Source of the DNA: Mobiluncus sp034180645
Lineage (GTDB): Bacteria > Actinomycetota > Actinomycetes > Actinomycetales > Actinomycetaceae
Assembly (NCBI RefSeq): GCF_034180645.1
Contig: NZ_JAXFNY010000003.1
Coordinates: 97,834 to 161,833, forward strand
DNA length: 64,000 nt
Direction: 5' to 3'
Positions within the stretch are counted from its first letter, which is position 1, and each line of letters starts with the position of its first letter. The position numbers and the translations under genes were made by a program. Below, one piece after another: positions 24,807 through 33,270 of the stretch. The notes under the pieces are model-generated. The model was not told the DNA's origin and did no database searches. It worked only from the letters and a program-made list of their open reading frames with translations.

Positions 24807-25708
24807 TTGGTGCCTCCTTTCCGCGGGGTTTTCCCTTTGGGGACGATAGTGGGCTTTCCGGTAGTCCCCGGTTTCACGGAGGTGACTTTCAAGCGCTGCG
24901 GGGCAGGTTGCGTGCCGCGGGAAGCTCCCGCGTTTTTCGCCGCGGTCTTTGCTGCAGATTTTGCCGCAGTCCGTGCCGAAGGTTTTGGTTTCGTGGTGGT
25001 TCGGGTTGTCTGGCTGGGTCGAGTGCTCATTACCGGCCGAGGTGAAGGCAAGCTGACGGAATCATCGGAAAGTGCCTTCAGCAGGAGGACTAGCGAACGA
25101 ATCCCCAAGACCAATAAAGTTATACCTAAAATCAGTATTGGAATGAATTGAATAGCCAGGGGAATCCCGACAATCATCAGCGGCTGCCCACCCGACACAA
25201 AGCAGGCGTAACCGCCGAGGAATAGGATGACCAGGGAAAACAGTATCGTGGCCAGCGATTCCAGGAGCACACTGAATCGGGGCTGCGCGCCCGAAAAAGC
25301 CAGGTGGGGCAATCCCCAGGCCAGATAAGCCCCAATAATTGCGGCCACAGCCGCCCATACCGCCAGCACCGCCGCGTACTGTTCCACCGCCAACATGAGC
25401 TTTAAAGCCGGCGAATTCTGATGGTTCAACCAGGTTTCCGGAGCAGCCAGAAACAGCCCGCCCTTTCCCAAATGGGCCCAGCGGGTCACGCCGTGAATAA
25501 TGGCCAAAACTGCAGCCAGCGCCGACAGAACCATCATGGCCAGCCCGGTGTAGTTCAACCAGACGTTTTGCGATGAGGTCGCGGCATCAGCGGAACTGAC
25601 AGCAGGAGAACTGGCCGAAGGGGTCTCGTTCGCTTCGTTCTGTTGGCTTGCTGCGGGACGGGACGCACTCGGTATAGGACGTGAGGAAGATGAAAAATCT
25701 GGGCTCAT
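24803..25708 (-). CDS. Four-helix membrane protein, possibly TRAP small permease (DctQ-like)
   Basis: The 301-residue protein has a Ser/Ala-rich cytoplasmic or unstructured N-terminus of about 45 residues. Four hydrophobic segments follow, near residues 50-70, 100-130, 145-170 and 175-205. A long basic Thr/Lys/Pro-rich C-terminal tail of about 90 residues completes it. The four-helix core next to a DctM-like gene fits the small TRAP subunit, which is normally only 150-200 residues and lacks such a tail. The ATGA overlap with the downstream gene implies coupled translation. The tail is low-complexity and resembles histone-like Lys/Ala repeats, and its purpose is unclear. The start at ATG 25708 is the first available. 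Confidence 0.45.
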   Translation of the reverse strand: MSPDFSSSSRPIPSASRPAASQQNEANETPSASSPAVSSADAATSSQNVWLNYTGLAMMVLSALAAVLAIIHGVTRWAHLGKGGLFLAAPETWLNHQNSPALKLMLAVEQYAAVLAVWAAVAAIIGAYLAWGLPHLAFSGAQPRFSVLLESLATILFSLVILFLGGYACFVSGGQPLMIVGIPLAIQFIPILILGITLLVLGIRSLVLLLKALSDDSVSLPSPRPVMSTRPSQTTRTTTKPKPSARTAAKSAAKTAAKNAGASRGTQPAPQRLKVTSVKPGTTGKPTIVPKGKTPRKGGTK

Positions 25709-25823
25709 GTTTAGATTTTACAAGGACAAAGGGGGGCAAGTGTGGACAAGCGCGGGGAAAACCGCGAGGCTTGCCGGTCTTTTGGGGCGTGCGGTGGGAG
25801 TTTTGCGCCGAAGCGGGGTAAGA

Positions 25824-25850
25824 TTAGCAATCGGAGGTTGTGAGTGCTAA
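25824..25850 (+). promoter_or_regulatory. CIRCE operator upstream of hrcA
   Basis: TTAGCAATC, nine bases, then GAGTGCTAA matches the CIRCE inverted repeat (TTAGCACTC-N9-GAGTGCTAA) with one mismatch in the left arm. CIRCE is the binding site of the heat-shock repressor HrcA. It lies 60 bases before the hrcA start, so hrcA and dnaJ should be autoregulated. Confidence 0.88.
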
Positions 25851-25909
25851 CGCGGGTTAGCCGGGAAGCTAACGGTTGGGCAATCTCAGGGATAGGAACA
25901 GGAGGAACG

Positions 25910-26947
25910 ATGGCAGACAAGGCGGCGAATCGACGTCTCGGGGTGCTGCGGGCCATCGTTTCCGACTATGTCGAAACCCAAGAACCGGTCGGCTCAATGT
26001 CCCTGGTAGAGCGGCACTCGCTGGGAGTTTCCGCGGCGACTATCCGCAACGACATGGCCCAGCTGGAGGAAGAAGGACTGATTCGCCAGCCCCACACATC
26101 GGCCGGACGTATCCCCACCGACAAGGGATACCGCTACTTCGTGGACCAAATTGAGGCTATCAAGCCGCTTTCCGCCCCGGAGAGAAAGGCCATTACCGAA
26201 TTCTTTACCTCTGCGGTGGGGCTGGAGGACGTGATGGAACGCACCGTGCGCCTCTTGGCCCAGATGACGCACCAGACGGCAGTGGTGGAGTTCCCGGCGT
26301 TCAACCCCTCCGGGCTGCGGCACCTGGAACTGGTGCGGTTGGGGGCGGGGCCGGACTGCAAAGTGCTGGCCATCATTATTTCCGAAACCGGGCGGGTGGA
26401 TCAGATTCTGGTGAGTCTGCCCCACGAGGTCAGCGAGTCAGATCTCAGTTCTATCGGCACCCCGCTCACCGCGGTGTTTTCCCAGTCAGATATTCCTGCG
26501 CAACGGGCGGCTTTGCAGGAATGGCTGGCGACCGTGGGCAATCAAGCCCTGCGGGAAAACGCCACCATCTTGGCGCAAAACATTGCCGCCGCCCTGGAAC
26601 AAGGCGCGGCCGAGACGCGGATTGTGATGGCGGGAATGGCGAACCTGTCGCGTTCCGGGGCGTTTACCGAAACCCTGACCGCCCTGGTGGAAGCGTTGGA
26701 AGAACAGGTCGTGCTGCTGAAACTATTCGGTGAAATGCGCGAAGCCGAGCCGGTAAACGTCATTATCGGTGAGGAATCCGGCCACGAGGTGCTGAAAGAA
26801 ACCGCCATCGTATCCTCCAGCTACGCTCCGGCCGGTGCCGGTCAAGCCCATGTGGGAGTCATCGGACCCACCCGTATGGACTATCCCGGCTCGATGAGTT
26901 CGGTGCGGGCGGTGGCGAGGTACCTGTCACGAATCTTAAACCAGTAA
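25910..26947 (+). CDS. hrcA: Heat-inducible transcription repressor HrcA
   Basis: HrcA represses heat-shock genes by binding CIRCE and is kept active by GroEL. The start at ATG 25910 follows AGGAGG and gives 345 residues, the normal length. The N-terminal winged helix includes ETQEPVGSMSLVERHSLGVSAATIRNDMAQLEEEGLIRQPHTSAGRIPT (residues of about 23-70), of which SAATIRNDM is the recognition region. The C-terminal part ends with IGPTRMDYPGSMSSVRAVARYLS, the typical HrcA closing motif. A good CIRCE element precedes it, and dnaJ follows after 70 bases. A start at 25844 inside the CIRCE right arm is possible by frame but implausible. Confidence 0.95.
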   Translation: MADKAANRRLGVLRAIVSDYVETQEPVGSMSLVERHSLGVSAATIRNDMAQLEEEGLIRQPHTSAGRIPTDKGYRYFVDQIEAIKPLSAPERKAITEFFTSAVGLEDVMERTVRLLAQMTHQTAVVEFPAFNPSGLRHLELVRLGAGPDCKVLAIIISETGRVDQILVSLPHEVSESDLSSIGTPLTAVFSQSDIPAQRAALQEWLATVGNQALRENATILAQNIAAALEQGAAETRIVMAGMANLSRSGAFTETLTALVEALEEQVVLLKLFGEMREAEPVNVIIGEESGHEVLKETAIVSSSYAPAGAGQAHVGVIGPTRMDYPGSMSSVRAVARYLSRILNQ

Positions 26948-27017
26948 ATCCAGAGCCACCCGGGGAAACGACCGGGAGACTCGGCCAGACAAATGAGACA
27001 AATAGGAAAGAAAAACC

Positions 27018-28139
27018 TTGAGCGACTACTATGAAACCCTCGGTGTGAGCCGTAACGCTACGCAGGACGAAATTAAGAACGCCTACCGCAAGTTGGCGCG
27101 CAAATTGCACCCTGACGTGGCTGGTCCCGAACACGAGGAAGAATTCAAAGAAGTCAGTGCCGCCTATGACGTGCTGGGTAACCCGGAGAAACGCCAACAA
27201 TACGACCTGGGCGGTTCCGGGTTCGGCTCGGGCGGCTTCAGCGGATTCAACGGGGCGAACGCCGCCGGATTTGGTTTTGCCGATATTCTCAACGAATTCT
27301 TTAGCGCCGCATCATCAACCAGCGGCCCCACGCCGCGCGGCGGACGCGGCCAAGACATCTTGACCACGATTGACGTGGAGCTGAAAGACGTCACGTTCGG
27401 CACCGAGCGGGAAATAAAGATTAACACCTTCGTGAAGTGCAAGACCTGCAAAGGCAGCTGCTGTGCGGTCGGGACTCGCCCGAAAACCTGTTCTACCTGC
27501 GGCGGGACCGGTTCCGTGCAACGCATGGCGCGGTCTTTCCTGGGCCAGGTCATGACGACCGCCCCGTGCGGGACCTGCAAGGGCCACGGCACCATCATCG
27601 AGCGCCCTTGTACGGATTGCTCCGGGGAAGGCCGGGTGCGCGCCACGCGTAACATCAAGGTGGAAATCCCCCCCGGGGTAGAAAACGGAACCCGAATTCG
27701 CTTGTCCGGCGAGGGCGAGGCGGGACCTGCCGGGGGCGCGGCGGGCGACTTGTATGTCGAGATTCACGAGCTACCCCACGAAGTTCTGCAGCGTCGCGGC
27801 GACGACCTGCACACTTCCTTGCGAATTCCTATGACCGCGGCGGCGCTGGGGATGGAGTTTTCCCTGGAAACCCTCGATGGAACCAAGAAAATCAATGTCG
27901 ATGCCGGCTCTCAGCCCGAGTCGGTCATCGTCATGAAGGGTCTGGGGGTCGGTCGGCTGCGCCGCCAGGGTCGCGGCGACCTGTATGTACACCTCAATGT
28001 CGAAGTTCCCACCGGCCTGGACCAGCGTCAGCGCGAGCTGCTCCGCGAACTGGCGCGGCTGCGCGGCGAGGAATCCCCGGCTCCCACCGAGAGCTCGTCT
28101 GGCAACACTGGCGGAGCACACCGTAAGGGTCGGCAATGA
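27018..28139 (+). CDS. dnaJ: Chaperone DnaJ
   Basis: DnaJ is the Hsp40 co-chaperone that stimulates DnaK and delivers unfolded clients. The J domain (residues 1-70) contains the HPD tripeptide in KLHPDVAG. A Gly/Phe-rich linker spans about 71-110. The zinc region holds four CxxCxG-type motifs (CKTCKG, CSTCGG, CGTCKG, CTDCSG), and the C-terminal client-binding domains follow. The start is TTG 27018 with AGGAAAG upstream. It encodes 373 residues, as is usual for the second actinobacterial DnaJ (DnaJ2) that lies next to hrcA. It shares a 4-base overlap with rsmE. The extra Cys in GSCCAVG near the first zinc motif is unusual. Confidence 0.95.
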   Translation: MSDYYETLGVSRNATQDEIKNAYRKLARKLHPDVAGPEHEEEFKEVSAAYDVLGNPEKRQQYDLGGSGFGSGGFSGFNGANAAGFGFADILNEFFSAASSTSGPTPRGGRGQDILTTIDVELKDVTFGTEREIKINTFVKCKTCKGSCCAVGTRPKTCSTCGGTGSVQRMARSFLGQVMTTAPCGTCKGHGTIIERPCTDCSGEGRVRATRNIKVEIPPGVENGTRIRLSGEGEAGPAGGAAGDLYVEIHELPHEVLQRRGDDLHTSLRIPMTAAALGMEFSLETLDGTKKINVDAGSQPESVIVMKGLGVGRLRRQGRGDLYVHLNVEVPTGLDQRQRELLRELARLRGEESPAPTESSSGNTGGAHRKGRQ

Positions 28140-29032
28140 CCCGGCAAGTGTTTTGGTTTTCCGGTGAAACCGCTGGGGAAACTGGCGGTTCGCTGGCCGC
28201 GAATTTTACGGGTTTGGACGGTTATCGCGAGGGCGAGGAAGTTTCCATAGGCGGCGCGGAGGCGCATCATGCCACGGTCAAGCGGCTGCGGTTGGGTGAG
28301 GTTGTTGATGTCGTCGACGGGTTGGGCCGGTGTGCCGGGGCGGAAGTCATCGCGGCGGCGAACTCGGGGTTGCAGTTGCGGCTCATTGAGGACGCGGTTT
28401 CGGATCCGGAACCGGCTCTGCGCATCACCCTGATTCAGGCGTTAGCCAAGGAAAAACGCGATATGCAGGCGCTGGAATCGGCGGTTGAAATGGGGGCATG
28501 GCGAGTCATCCCCTGGGGAGCCACGCGTTCGGTCTCCCGCTGGGATACCGTGCCAAAACGTGCCAAAGGGCGGGAAAAGTGGCGAAACCTAGCGGTTTCT
28601 GCGATGAAGCAGTCGCGTCAGGCGAGGCTGGCGGAAGTGTCGGAGTACCTGGAAAGCGGCGTGGATATTTCCCCGGGACAGCACGGGTCAGAAGCGCGGT
28701 GGGCTCGTCCTGTGGTGAAAACGGTTTTCTCTGAGGTTGAGGCGATGGTGCGCGGTGGGGCCGCGGTTTTCGTCCTGCACGAGGTCGCCGAGGAACATCT
28801 GGCTGATATGCTGGTTCCCTTGGCACAGCCGGGACAAACCCCCGGTGAAATCGTGGTGATTGTGGGGCCAGAAGGCGGGATTACGGGACCCGAGCTGGCG
28901 GCTTTCGTAGAAGCGGGGGCGCGTCCGGCGTTGCTAGGTCCGACTGTGTTGCGCTGTTCTTCCGCCGGTCCCGCCGCGCTGGCCGTCATTCAATCCTGGT
29001 TGGGCTCTTGGCGGGATACGGAGAGTAGGTGA
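28136..29032 (+). CDS. rsmE: 16S rRNA (uracil-1498-N3)-methyltransferase
   Basis: RsmE methylates U1498 of 16S rRNA. The 298-residue protein is of the SPOUT class. It has an N-terminal PUA-like part with EAHHATVKRLRLGEVVDVVDG near residues 42-62. The catalytic domain carries MKQSRQARLAEV near residue 160, IVVIVGPEGGIT near residue 240 and LGPTVLRCSSAGPAAL near the end, the usual knotted SAM-binding motifs. It is coupled to dnaJ upstream by an ATGA overlap and its stop overlaps the GTG start option of phoH. The length is slightly above the normal 240-250 because of an extended N-terminus and a loop near residues 175-190. Confidence 0.92.
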   Translation: MTRQVFWFSGETAGETGGSLAANFTGLDGYREGEEVSIGGAEAHHATVKRLRLGEVVDVVDGLGRCAGAEVIAAANSGLQLRLIEDAVSDPEPALRITLIQALAKEKRDMQALESAVEMGAWRVIPWGATRSVSRWDTVPKRAKGREKWRNLAVSAMKQSRQARLAEVSEYLESGVDISPGQHGSEARWARPVVKTVFSEVEAMVRGGAAVFVLHEVAEEHLADMLVPLAQPGQTPGEIVVIVGPEGGITGPELAAFVEAGARPALLGPTVLRCSSAGPAALAVIQSWLGSWRDTESR

Positions 29033-30045
29033 CCATGTCCCAGAAACGCGCTGCTGTTGAGGTCCCTGACGAAATCCCGATGATTGAAGTCCTCGGGGTC
29101 AACGATGCCAACCTGCACCGATGGGAAAATGACTTCCCCACTCTCAACTTTTGGGTGTCCGGGAACCAGATTTTCATTCAAGGCCCTGACACGGACCTGG
29201 AGCCTGCTGCCCGAGCCGTACAGGCGCTGTTCACGAAGCCGCACCCCAAAAAACAAAATATATCGGATTATGGTTTACGAACGAACCGGCATGCCCCCGG
29301 CCCTCGCGCGCTGGTGGAACCGCCCACCCGGGCTGCTGACTCCCGGTATCGGGCCGTGTTCGTCAGCCGCGAAAAAGTCATTCGTCCCCAAACGGAGGGC
29401 CAAGCCCGCTACGTTAACGACATCAACTCCCACACCATCACTTTTGCAATCGGACCGGCCGGAACCGGCAAAACCTACCTCGCGATGGCTCGTGCCGTAA
29501 AAGCGTTGCTAGAAGGGGAAGTGACCCGACTCATCTTGACCCGTCCGGCCGTTGAAGCGGGAGAAACCCTGGGATTTCTGCCCGGCACCTTAACGGATAA
29601 AATCGACCCCTACCTGCGCCCGCTCTATGACGCCCTGCGGGAGATGCTGGATACCGGCACCATTAGCCGCATGATGAGCGACGGCACCATCGAGGTCGCC
29701 GCCCTGGCGTATATGCGTGGACGCACCTTGAACGGCAGTTTCATCATCCTGGACGAGGCACAAAACACGACCAGCGAACAGATGAAGATGTTCCTGACCC
29801 GCTTGGGCTTTGGCTCCAAGATGGTCGTGACCGGCGACATCACTCAGATAGACCTGCCGTCCCGGCAGCCCTCTGGGCTGAAACAAGTCAGCGAAATCCT
29901 CAGCGATGTTCCCGACATAGCGTTCAGCTATTTGAGTGCGGCAGATGTGGTGCGTCACTCGCTGGTCGGAGAAATTATCAACGCTTATGATTCCTACGAA
30001 AGCCAAACCGTATCGCGCCGCCCCCAGAGCTATGGAAGGGAATAA
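29029..30045 (+). CDS. phoH: PhoH-like ATPase (YbeZ type)
   Basis: This cytoplasmic ATPase works with YbeY in rRNA processing and RNA metabolism. The 338-residue protein has Walker A GPAGTGKTYLA near residue 144 and Walker B FIILDEAQNTT near residue 239. Between them lies the family-specific RPAVEAGETLGFLPGTLTDKIDPYLRPLYD. Translation may begin at GTG 29029, which overlaps the rsmE stop, or at ATG 29035. The gene is followed after 2 bases by ybeY, the usual partner, and the two are certainly co-transcribed. A His/Lys-rich segment near residues 73-90 separates the N-terminal KH-like part from the ATPase. Confidence 0.93.
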   Translation: MTMSQKRAAVEVPDEIPMIEVLGVNDANLHRWENDFPTLNFWVSGNQIFIQGPDTDLEPAARAVQALFTKPHPKKQNISDYGLRTNRHAPGPRALVEPPTRAADSRYRAVFVSREKVIRPQTEGQARYVNDINSHTITFAIGPAGTGKTYLAMARAVKALLEGEVTRLILTRPAVEAGETLGFLPGTLTDKIDPYLRPLYDALREMLDTGTISRMMSDGTIEVAALAYMRGRTLNGSFIILDEAQNTTSEQMKMFLTRLGFGSKMVVTGDITQIDLPSRQPSGLKQVSEILSDVPDIAFSYLSAADVVRHSLVGEIINAYDSYESQTVSRRPQSYGRE

Positions 30046-30047
30046 CC

Positions 30048-30500
30048 ATGAGTGTGGAAATCAATAACGAAACCGAGTGGGAACTGGAGATGAGCGAGTT
30101 CGTCGACCTGGTGTCCTATTGCCTGGAACAGCTCTATGTATCTCCCGCCGCCGAGGTCAACATAATGTTCGTGGATATTAAAACCATGACTGACCTGCAC
30201 GTAAAGTGGATGGATTTGCCAGGACCCACCGACGTCTTGAGCTTTCCGATGGACGAGTTGACACCGGGACGCGAGGGGATGCCTAGCGAAGCCGGGGTGC
30301 TGGGGGATATCGTGCTGTGCCCTGACATTGCCGCTGAACAGGCCCGCGATGCCGGACATGCCCCTATTGAAGAAATGCTGCTGCTGACGGTACACGGACT
30401 GTTGCACCTGCTGGGATTCGATCACGCTGAACCGGAAGAAGAAAAAGCCATGTTTACCTTGCAGCGCAAATTGCTGCTGAATTTCCTGGCGAATCGATAG
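30048..30500 (+). CDS. ybeY: Endoribonuclease YbeY (rRNA maturation)
   Basis: YbeY is a zinc-dependent single-strand endoribonuclease involved in 16S rRNA 3' end maturation and ribosome quality control. The metal site HGLLHLLGFDH (HGxxHLxGxDH) lies near residues 115-125. The preceding PTDVLSFPMDE and GDIVLCPDIA segments are typical. The protein has 150 residues, the usual size. It lies between phoH and a CBS-domain membrane protein with gaps of 2 and 8 bases, in the standard actinobacterial order phoH-ybeY-CBS protein-era. Confidence 0.95.
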   Translation: MSVEINNETEWELEMSEFVDLVSYCLEQLYVSPAAEVNIMFVDIKTMTDLHVKWMDLPGPTDVLSFPMDELTPGREGMPSEAGVLGDIVLCPDIAAEQARDAGHAPIEEMLLLTVHGLLHLLGFDHAEPEEEKAMFTLQRKLLLNFLANR

Positions 30501-30508
30501 GGGTACGC

Positions 30509-31789
30509 ATGCAGTTTTCCGACGTGGCTGGTGCGGTCCTCACGCTCATCGCGACAGTGTCTTTCGGGCTGGCGGTACCGCTGAGCCTGGGAGAAGGCGC
30601 CGTGTCGCGGCTGAGTGTCGCCTCGGCGGAAGACTTAGCCGAAGAAGGCGCGAAACATGCCCGCAAAATTTCTCAGTTAGCCGAGAATCGGCGTTTGGTA
30701 CTCGCGAGCTTGCGCGCCTGCCGTACTTTCGTGACGACCGCGGCGGTGGGGTGCGGGGCGCTGCTGGGGTCGCAGCTACCTCTCAGCTGGTGGCTAGTGG
30801 CGATTCTGGTCGTCGCTGTAGGGACGTTTTTGCTGGTGGTATTGACTTTGCCGTGGAACCGTTTGGGGCGGCGCTACCCGAACACGACGGTGCGTTACCT
30901 GGCACCGTTCCTGATGACGGCCTGGAATGCGGGCAAACCGTTCGGGATGCTGCTGCGCACCGCGCGGGGGCCATCGAGCCAGACTGACCAGGAAGCTCGC
31001 GATGAAGTCGCCGAGGACCTGCGTGAAATGGTGGACCAGATGGGAGAGCCGGACACCATCGAGGACGCGGACCGCGAGATGATTTGGTCCGTTTTTGAAA
31101 TGGGGCGAACCTTGGTACGCGAAGTCATGGTGCCGCGCGTAGATATGGTCACGATTGAGTCCGAAAAGACCCTGGACAAGGCGTTGACTTTATTCGTCCG
31201 TTCCAGCTATTCCCGGGTGCCGGTCATAGGCGAAGATGCCGACGACATCCGCGGAATCCTATACCTTAAAGATGTATTACGGCGCGTCAACTCCGATCCT
31301 GCCGCGCGCCAGATGACCGCGGAACAGGCCATGCGAGAAGCCAAGTTCATCCCGGAGATGAACCTGGTCGACGACACCTTGCGGGATATGCAACAGAACA
31401 GCTACCACATGGCAGTACTGGTGGACGAGTATGGCCTCATCGCCGGGCTGGTTACCCTGGAGGACCTGGTCGAGCAGGTTATCGGGGAAGTCTCGGATGA
31501 ACACGACCACGCCGAGAAAGAGCCTGAGTTGCAGCCCGATGGCAGTTGGATCGTTCCGGCGCGGTTTCCTCTGGTCGACCTCAACGATTTGCTGGACACC
31601 GAGATTGACGATGAGGACGTGGATACCGTGGGTGGCCTGTTGACGAAAGCAGTCGGGGTGGTGCCGCTGGTGGGGGCTTTTGCATCGGTGGACGGACTGG
31701 AACTGCGAGCGGTAGAGGCAGAAGGGCGCCGCCGCCAGGTTTCGGCCATCTCGGTCCGGGTGGTTCCGCCGGTGTTAGATGAGGATTAG
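30509..31789 (+). CDS. CNNM/CorC-type membrane protein with CBS domains
   Basis: Proteins of this family (often named hemolysin-like, CorC/CNNM) combine a membrane domain with a CBS pair and a CorC transporter-associated domain and are linked to magnesium or cobalt efflux. The 426-residue protein has about three to four hydrophobic segments in residues 5-145. The CBS pair begins near MVPRVDMVTIESEKTLDKALTLFVRSSYSRVPVIGE (residues of about 205-240) and continues to MAVLVDEYGLIAGLVTLEDLVEQVIGEVSDEHD (about 300-333). The acidic C-terminal CorC domain ends the protein. It sits between ybeY and era, its conserved position. Ion specificity cannot be read from the sequence. Confidence 0.88.
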   Translation: MQFSDVAGAVLTLIATVSFGLAVPLSLGEGAVSRLSVASAEDLAEEGAKHARKISQLAENRRLVLASLRACRTFVTTAAVGCGALLGSQLPLSWWLVAILVVAVGTFLLVVLTLPWNRLGRRYPNTTVRYLAPFLMTAWNAGKPFGMLLRTARGPSSQTDQEARDEVAEDLREMVDQMGEPDTIEDADREMIWSVFEMGRTLVREVMVPRVDMVTIESEKTLDKALTLFVRSSYSRVPVIGEDADDIRGILYLKDVLRRVNSDPAARQMTAEQAMREAKFIPEMNLVDDTLRDMQQNSYHMAVLVDEYGLIAGLVTLEDLVEQVIGEVSDEHDHAEKEPELQPDGSWIVPARFPLVDLNDLLDTEIDDEDVDTVGGLLTKAVGVVPLVGAFASVDGLELRAVEAEGRRRQVSAISVRVVPPVLDED

Positions 31790-31831
31790 CGGTCACGGAC
31801 AGAACACTCGAAATACAGTAGGATTTACACA

Positions 31832-32836
31832 ATGGAGAGCGTGAATTTTCCGGATATGGATGCGTTGGATGCTGCGGGCGACGAGGGGTCGCCAGACTTG
31901 GCGGCGGGGTCGGCGGGGCTGTTCACCCGCGATTGGCCCGAGGACTTTCGTGCCGGGTTCGCCGCCGTCATAGGGCGGCCCAACGTGGGGAAATCCACGC
32001 TGATAAACGCCATGGTTGGCCGCAAAATCGCCATCACATCCGCCCGACCGGAAACCACGCGTCGCGTGGTGCGCGGCATCGTGCACCGTCCGGATTTTCA
32101 ACTGGTTTTGGTTGACACCCCCGGCATTCACCGACCGCGCACCCTACTGGGGCAGCGGCTGAACGACATGGTGGAGGACGCGTTTTCCGAAGTCGACGTG
32201 GCGGTTTTCTGTGTCCCCGCCGACCAACCTATTGGGCCCGGCGACCGGCGCATTGTCGAAACCCAACTGAAAAACGCGCACTACCCCACTATTGCGGTCG
32301 TCACGAAAACCGACGCCGCCAGCCGGGAACAAACCGCCGCGCAACTGTTGGCCGTTTCCGAGCTGTACGATTTCGCCGACATCATCCCGGTCAGCGCGGC
32401 CAAGAACAAACAGGTCGAGGAACTTATCGACCTGCTGGGCGAGCTGATGCCGGAATCCCCGCCGCTGTATCCGCGGGATCAGGACACGGACGAAGACGAC
32501 ACGGCCATGATGGCCGAGCTGATTCGTGAGGCCGCGCTGGAGGGATTGGGTCAGGAACTGCCGCATTCCCTGGCGGTTCAGGTCGAGGAAATCATCAAGA
32601 AACCGGGCAAAAACGGCCAAGAGACCTGGCACATCCACGTCAATATGTTTGTCGAACGCGACAGCCAAAAATCCATCGTGATTGGTAAGAAAGGCGCCCG
32701 CCTGAAGGACATCGGCATGCGCGCCCGCCCTCAAATCGAGGAGCTGATCGGCCACCACGTCTTCCTGGACCTGCACGTGCGCACGGCCAAGGAATGGCAA
32801 AAAGACCCGAAGATGCTCAACCGCCTCGGGCTCTAG
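31832..32836 (+). CDS. era: GTPase Era
   Basis: Era is an essential GTPase that binds the 3' end of 16S rRNA during 30S assembly. G1 is GRPNVGKSTLINA near residue 50, G2 and switch residues are in SARPETTRR, G3 is DTPGIH, and G4 is TKTDA. The KH domain at the C-terminus contains VIGKKGARLKDIGMRARPQIEEL near residues 285-310. The protein has 334 residues, with an acidic N-terminal extension of about 40 residues. It is the last gene of the hrcA-to-era block; 42 bases separate it from the CBS protein. A large structured non-coding region follows. Confidence 0.96.
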   Translation: MESVNFPDMDALDAAGDEGSPDLAAGSAGLFTRDWPEDFRAGFAAVIGRPNVGKSTLINAMVGRKIAITSARPETTRRVVRGIVHRPDFQLVLVDTPGIHRPRTLLGQRLNDMVEDAFSEVDVAVFCVPADQPIGPGDRRIVETQLKNAHYPTIAVVTKTDAASREQTAAQLLAVSELYDFADIIPVSAAKNKQVEELIDLLGELMPESPPLYPRDQDTDEDDTAMMAELIREAALEGLGQELPHSLAVQVEEIIKKPGKNGQETWHIHVNMFVERDSQKSIVIGKKGARLKDIGMRARPQIEELIGHHVFLDLHVRTAKEWQKDPKMLNRLGL

Positions 32837-32993
32837 TTGCCAAACAAATCGCCGCAAAGCCCACACCGAAATAAGTCCACGGCGTCTCAGCCTGAGGCTT
32901 TTGCATACGCTATCCCGCCATCTGCGCCCCACCCGGGAACGCAACTTTACCTGTGCGCAAGGGCGGGCTGAGCGAAGGCGGGGATGCTCAGAA

Positions 32994-33065
32994 AAAGACT
33001 AGGGGGTGTGCGTTTCGTTCCTTTAGGAACGAAACGTGAGGGGGGCTCTGCCCCCCTAGGTCTTT
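32994..33065. repeat. Nested hairpins with mutually exclusive pairings
   Basis: An outer stem pairs AAAGACTAGGGGG (32994-33006) with CCCCCTAGGTCTTT (33052-33065) with one bulged base. Inside it is a perfect 12-base palindromic hairpin, CGTTTCGTTCCT with its complement and a TT loop (33011-33036). A second possible hairpin, AGGGGGG/CCCCCCT at 33039-33057, would compete with the outer stem for the same C-tract. No T-run follows on the plus strand. It may end the era transcript or be a mobile repeat. Confidence 0.55.
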
Positions 33066-33069
33066 GTGC

Positions 33070-33153
33070 GCGATGGCAGCGCGAAAGCGCGTGAGCCATC
33101 GCGTAAACGGCGAAGGCGGCGCAAAGGCGATGCCCTGTGGGCATCGCGCCGCC
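33070..33153. repeat. Structured intergenic repeat, copy B
   Basis: This has the same arrangement as 10323-10420. Hairpin 1 has GCGATGGC/GCCATCGC arms (33070-33077 and 33095-33102) around a GCGC-GAAA-GCGC inner hairpin and a GTGAGC shoulder. A spacer with ACGGCGAAGG follows. Hairpin 2 has GCGATGCC/GGCATCGC arms (33127-33134 and 33140-33147), here strengthened by an outer GGCGGCGC/GCGCCGCC stem (33115-33122 and 33146-33153). The stems differ in sequence from copy A but still pair. Confidence 0.5.
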
Positions 33154-33221
33154 GGAGCGCCAAACAGAATACCCCGCGAGCGATGCCCGCCCGACCAAAG
33201 AAGACTATTGAATTAAAAGCG

Positions 33222-33252
33222 AATCCCGGGCGGGACGAACCCACCCGGGATT
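33222..33252 (-). terminator. Intrinsic terminator of the first chemoreceptor operon
   Basis: The 13-base arms AATCCCGGGCGGG and CCCACCCGGGATT pair with one mismatch around a 5-base loop, 19 bases past the minus-strand receptor stop. On the minus strand it is followed by CGCTTTTAATT. This fits a terminator. Confidence 0.75.
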
Positions 33253-33270
33253 GCGCTTAGTCAATAAGCC

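Larger units (their letters stand above)
32837..33270. other. 434-base convergent intergenic region rich in hairpins
   Basis: No gene is supported between the end of era and the end of the chemoreceptor gene. The first 150 bases show nothing clear. From 32994 to 33252 almost every base belongs to some inverted repeat: a large outer stem with alternative inner pairings, the structured repeat copy B, and a terminator for the minus-strand gene. These parts are listed separately. Confidence 0.55.
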
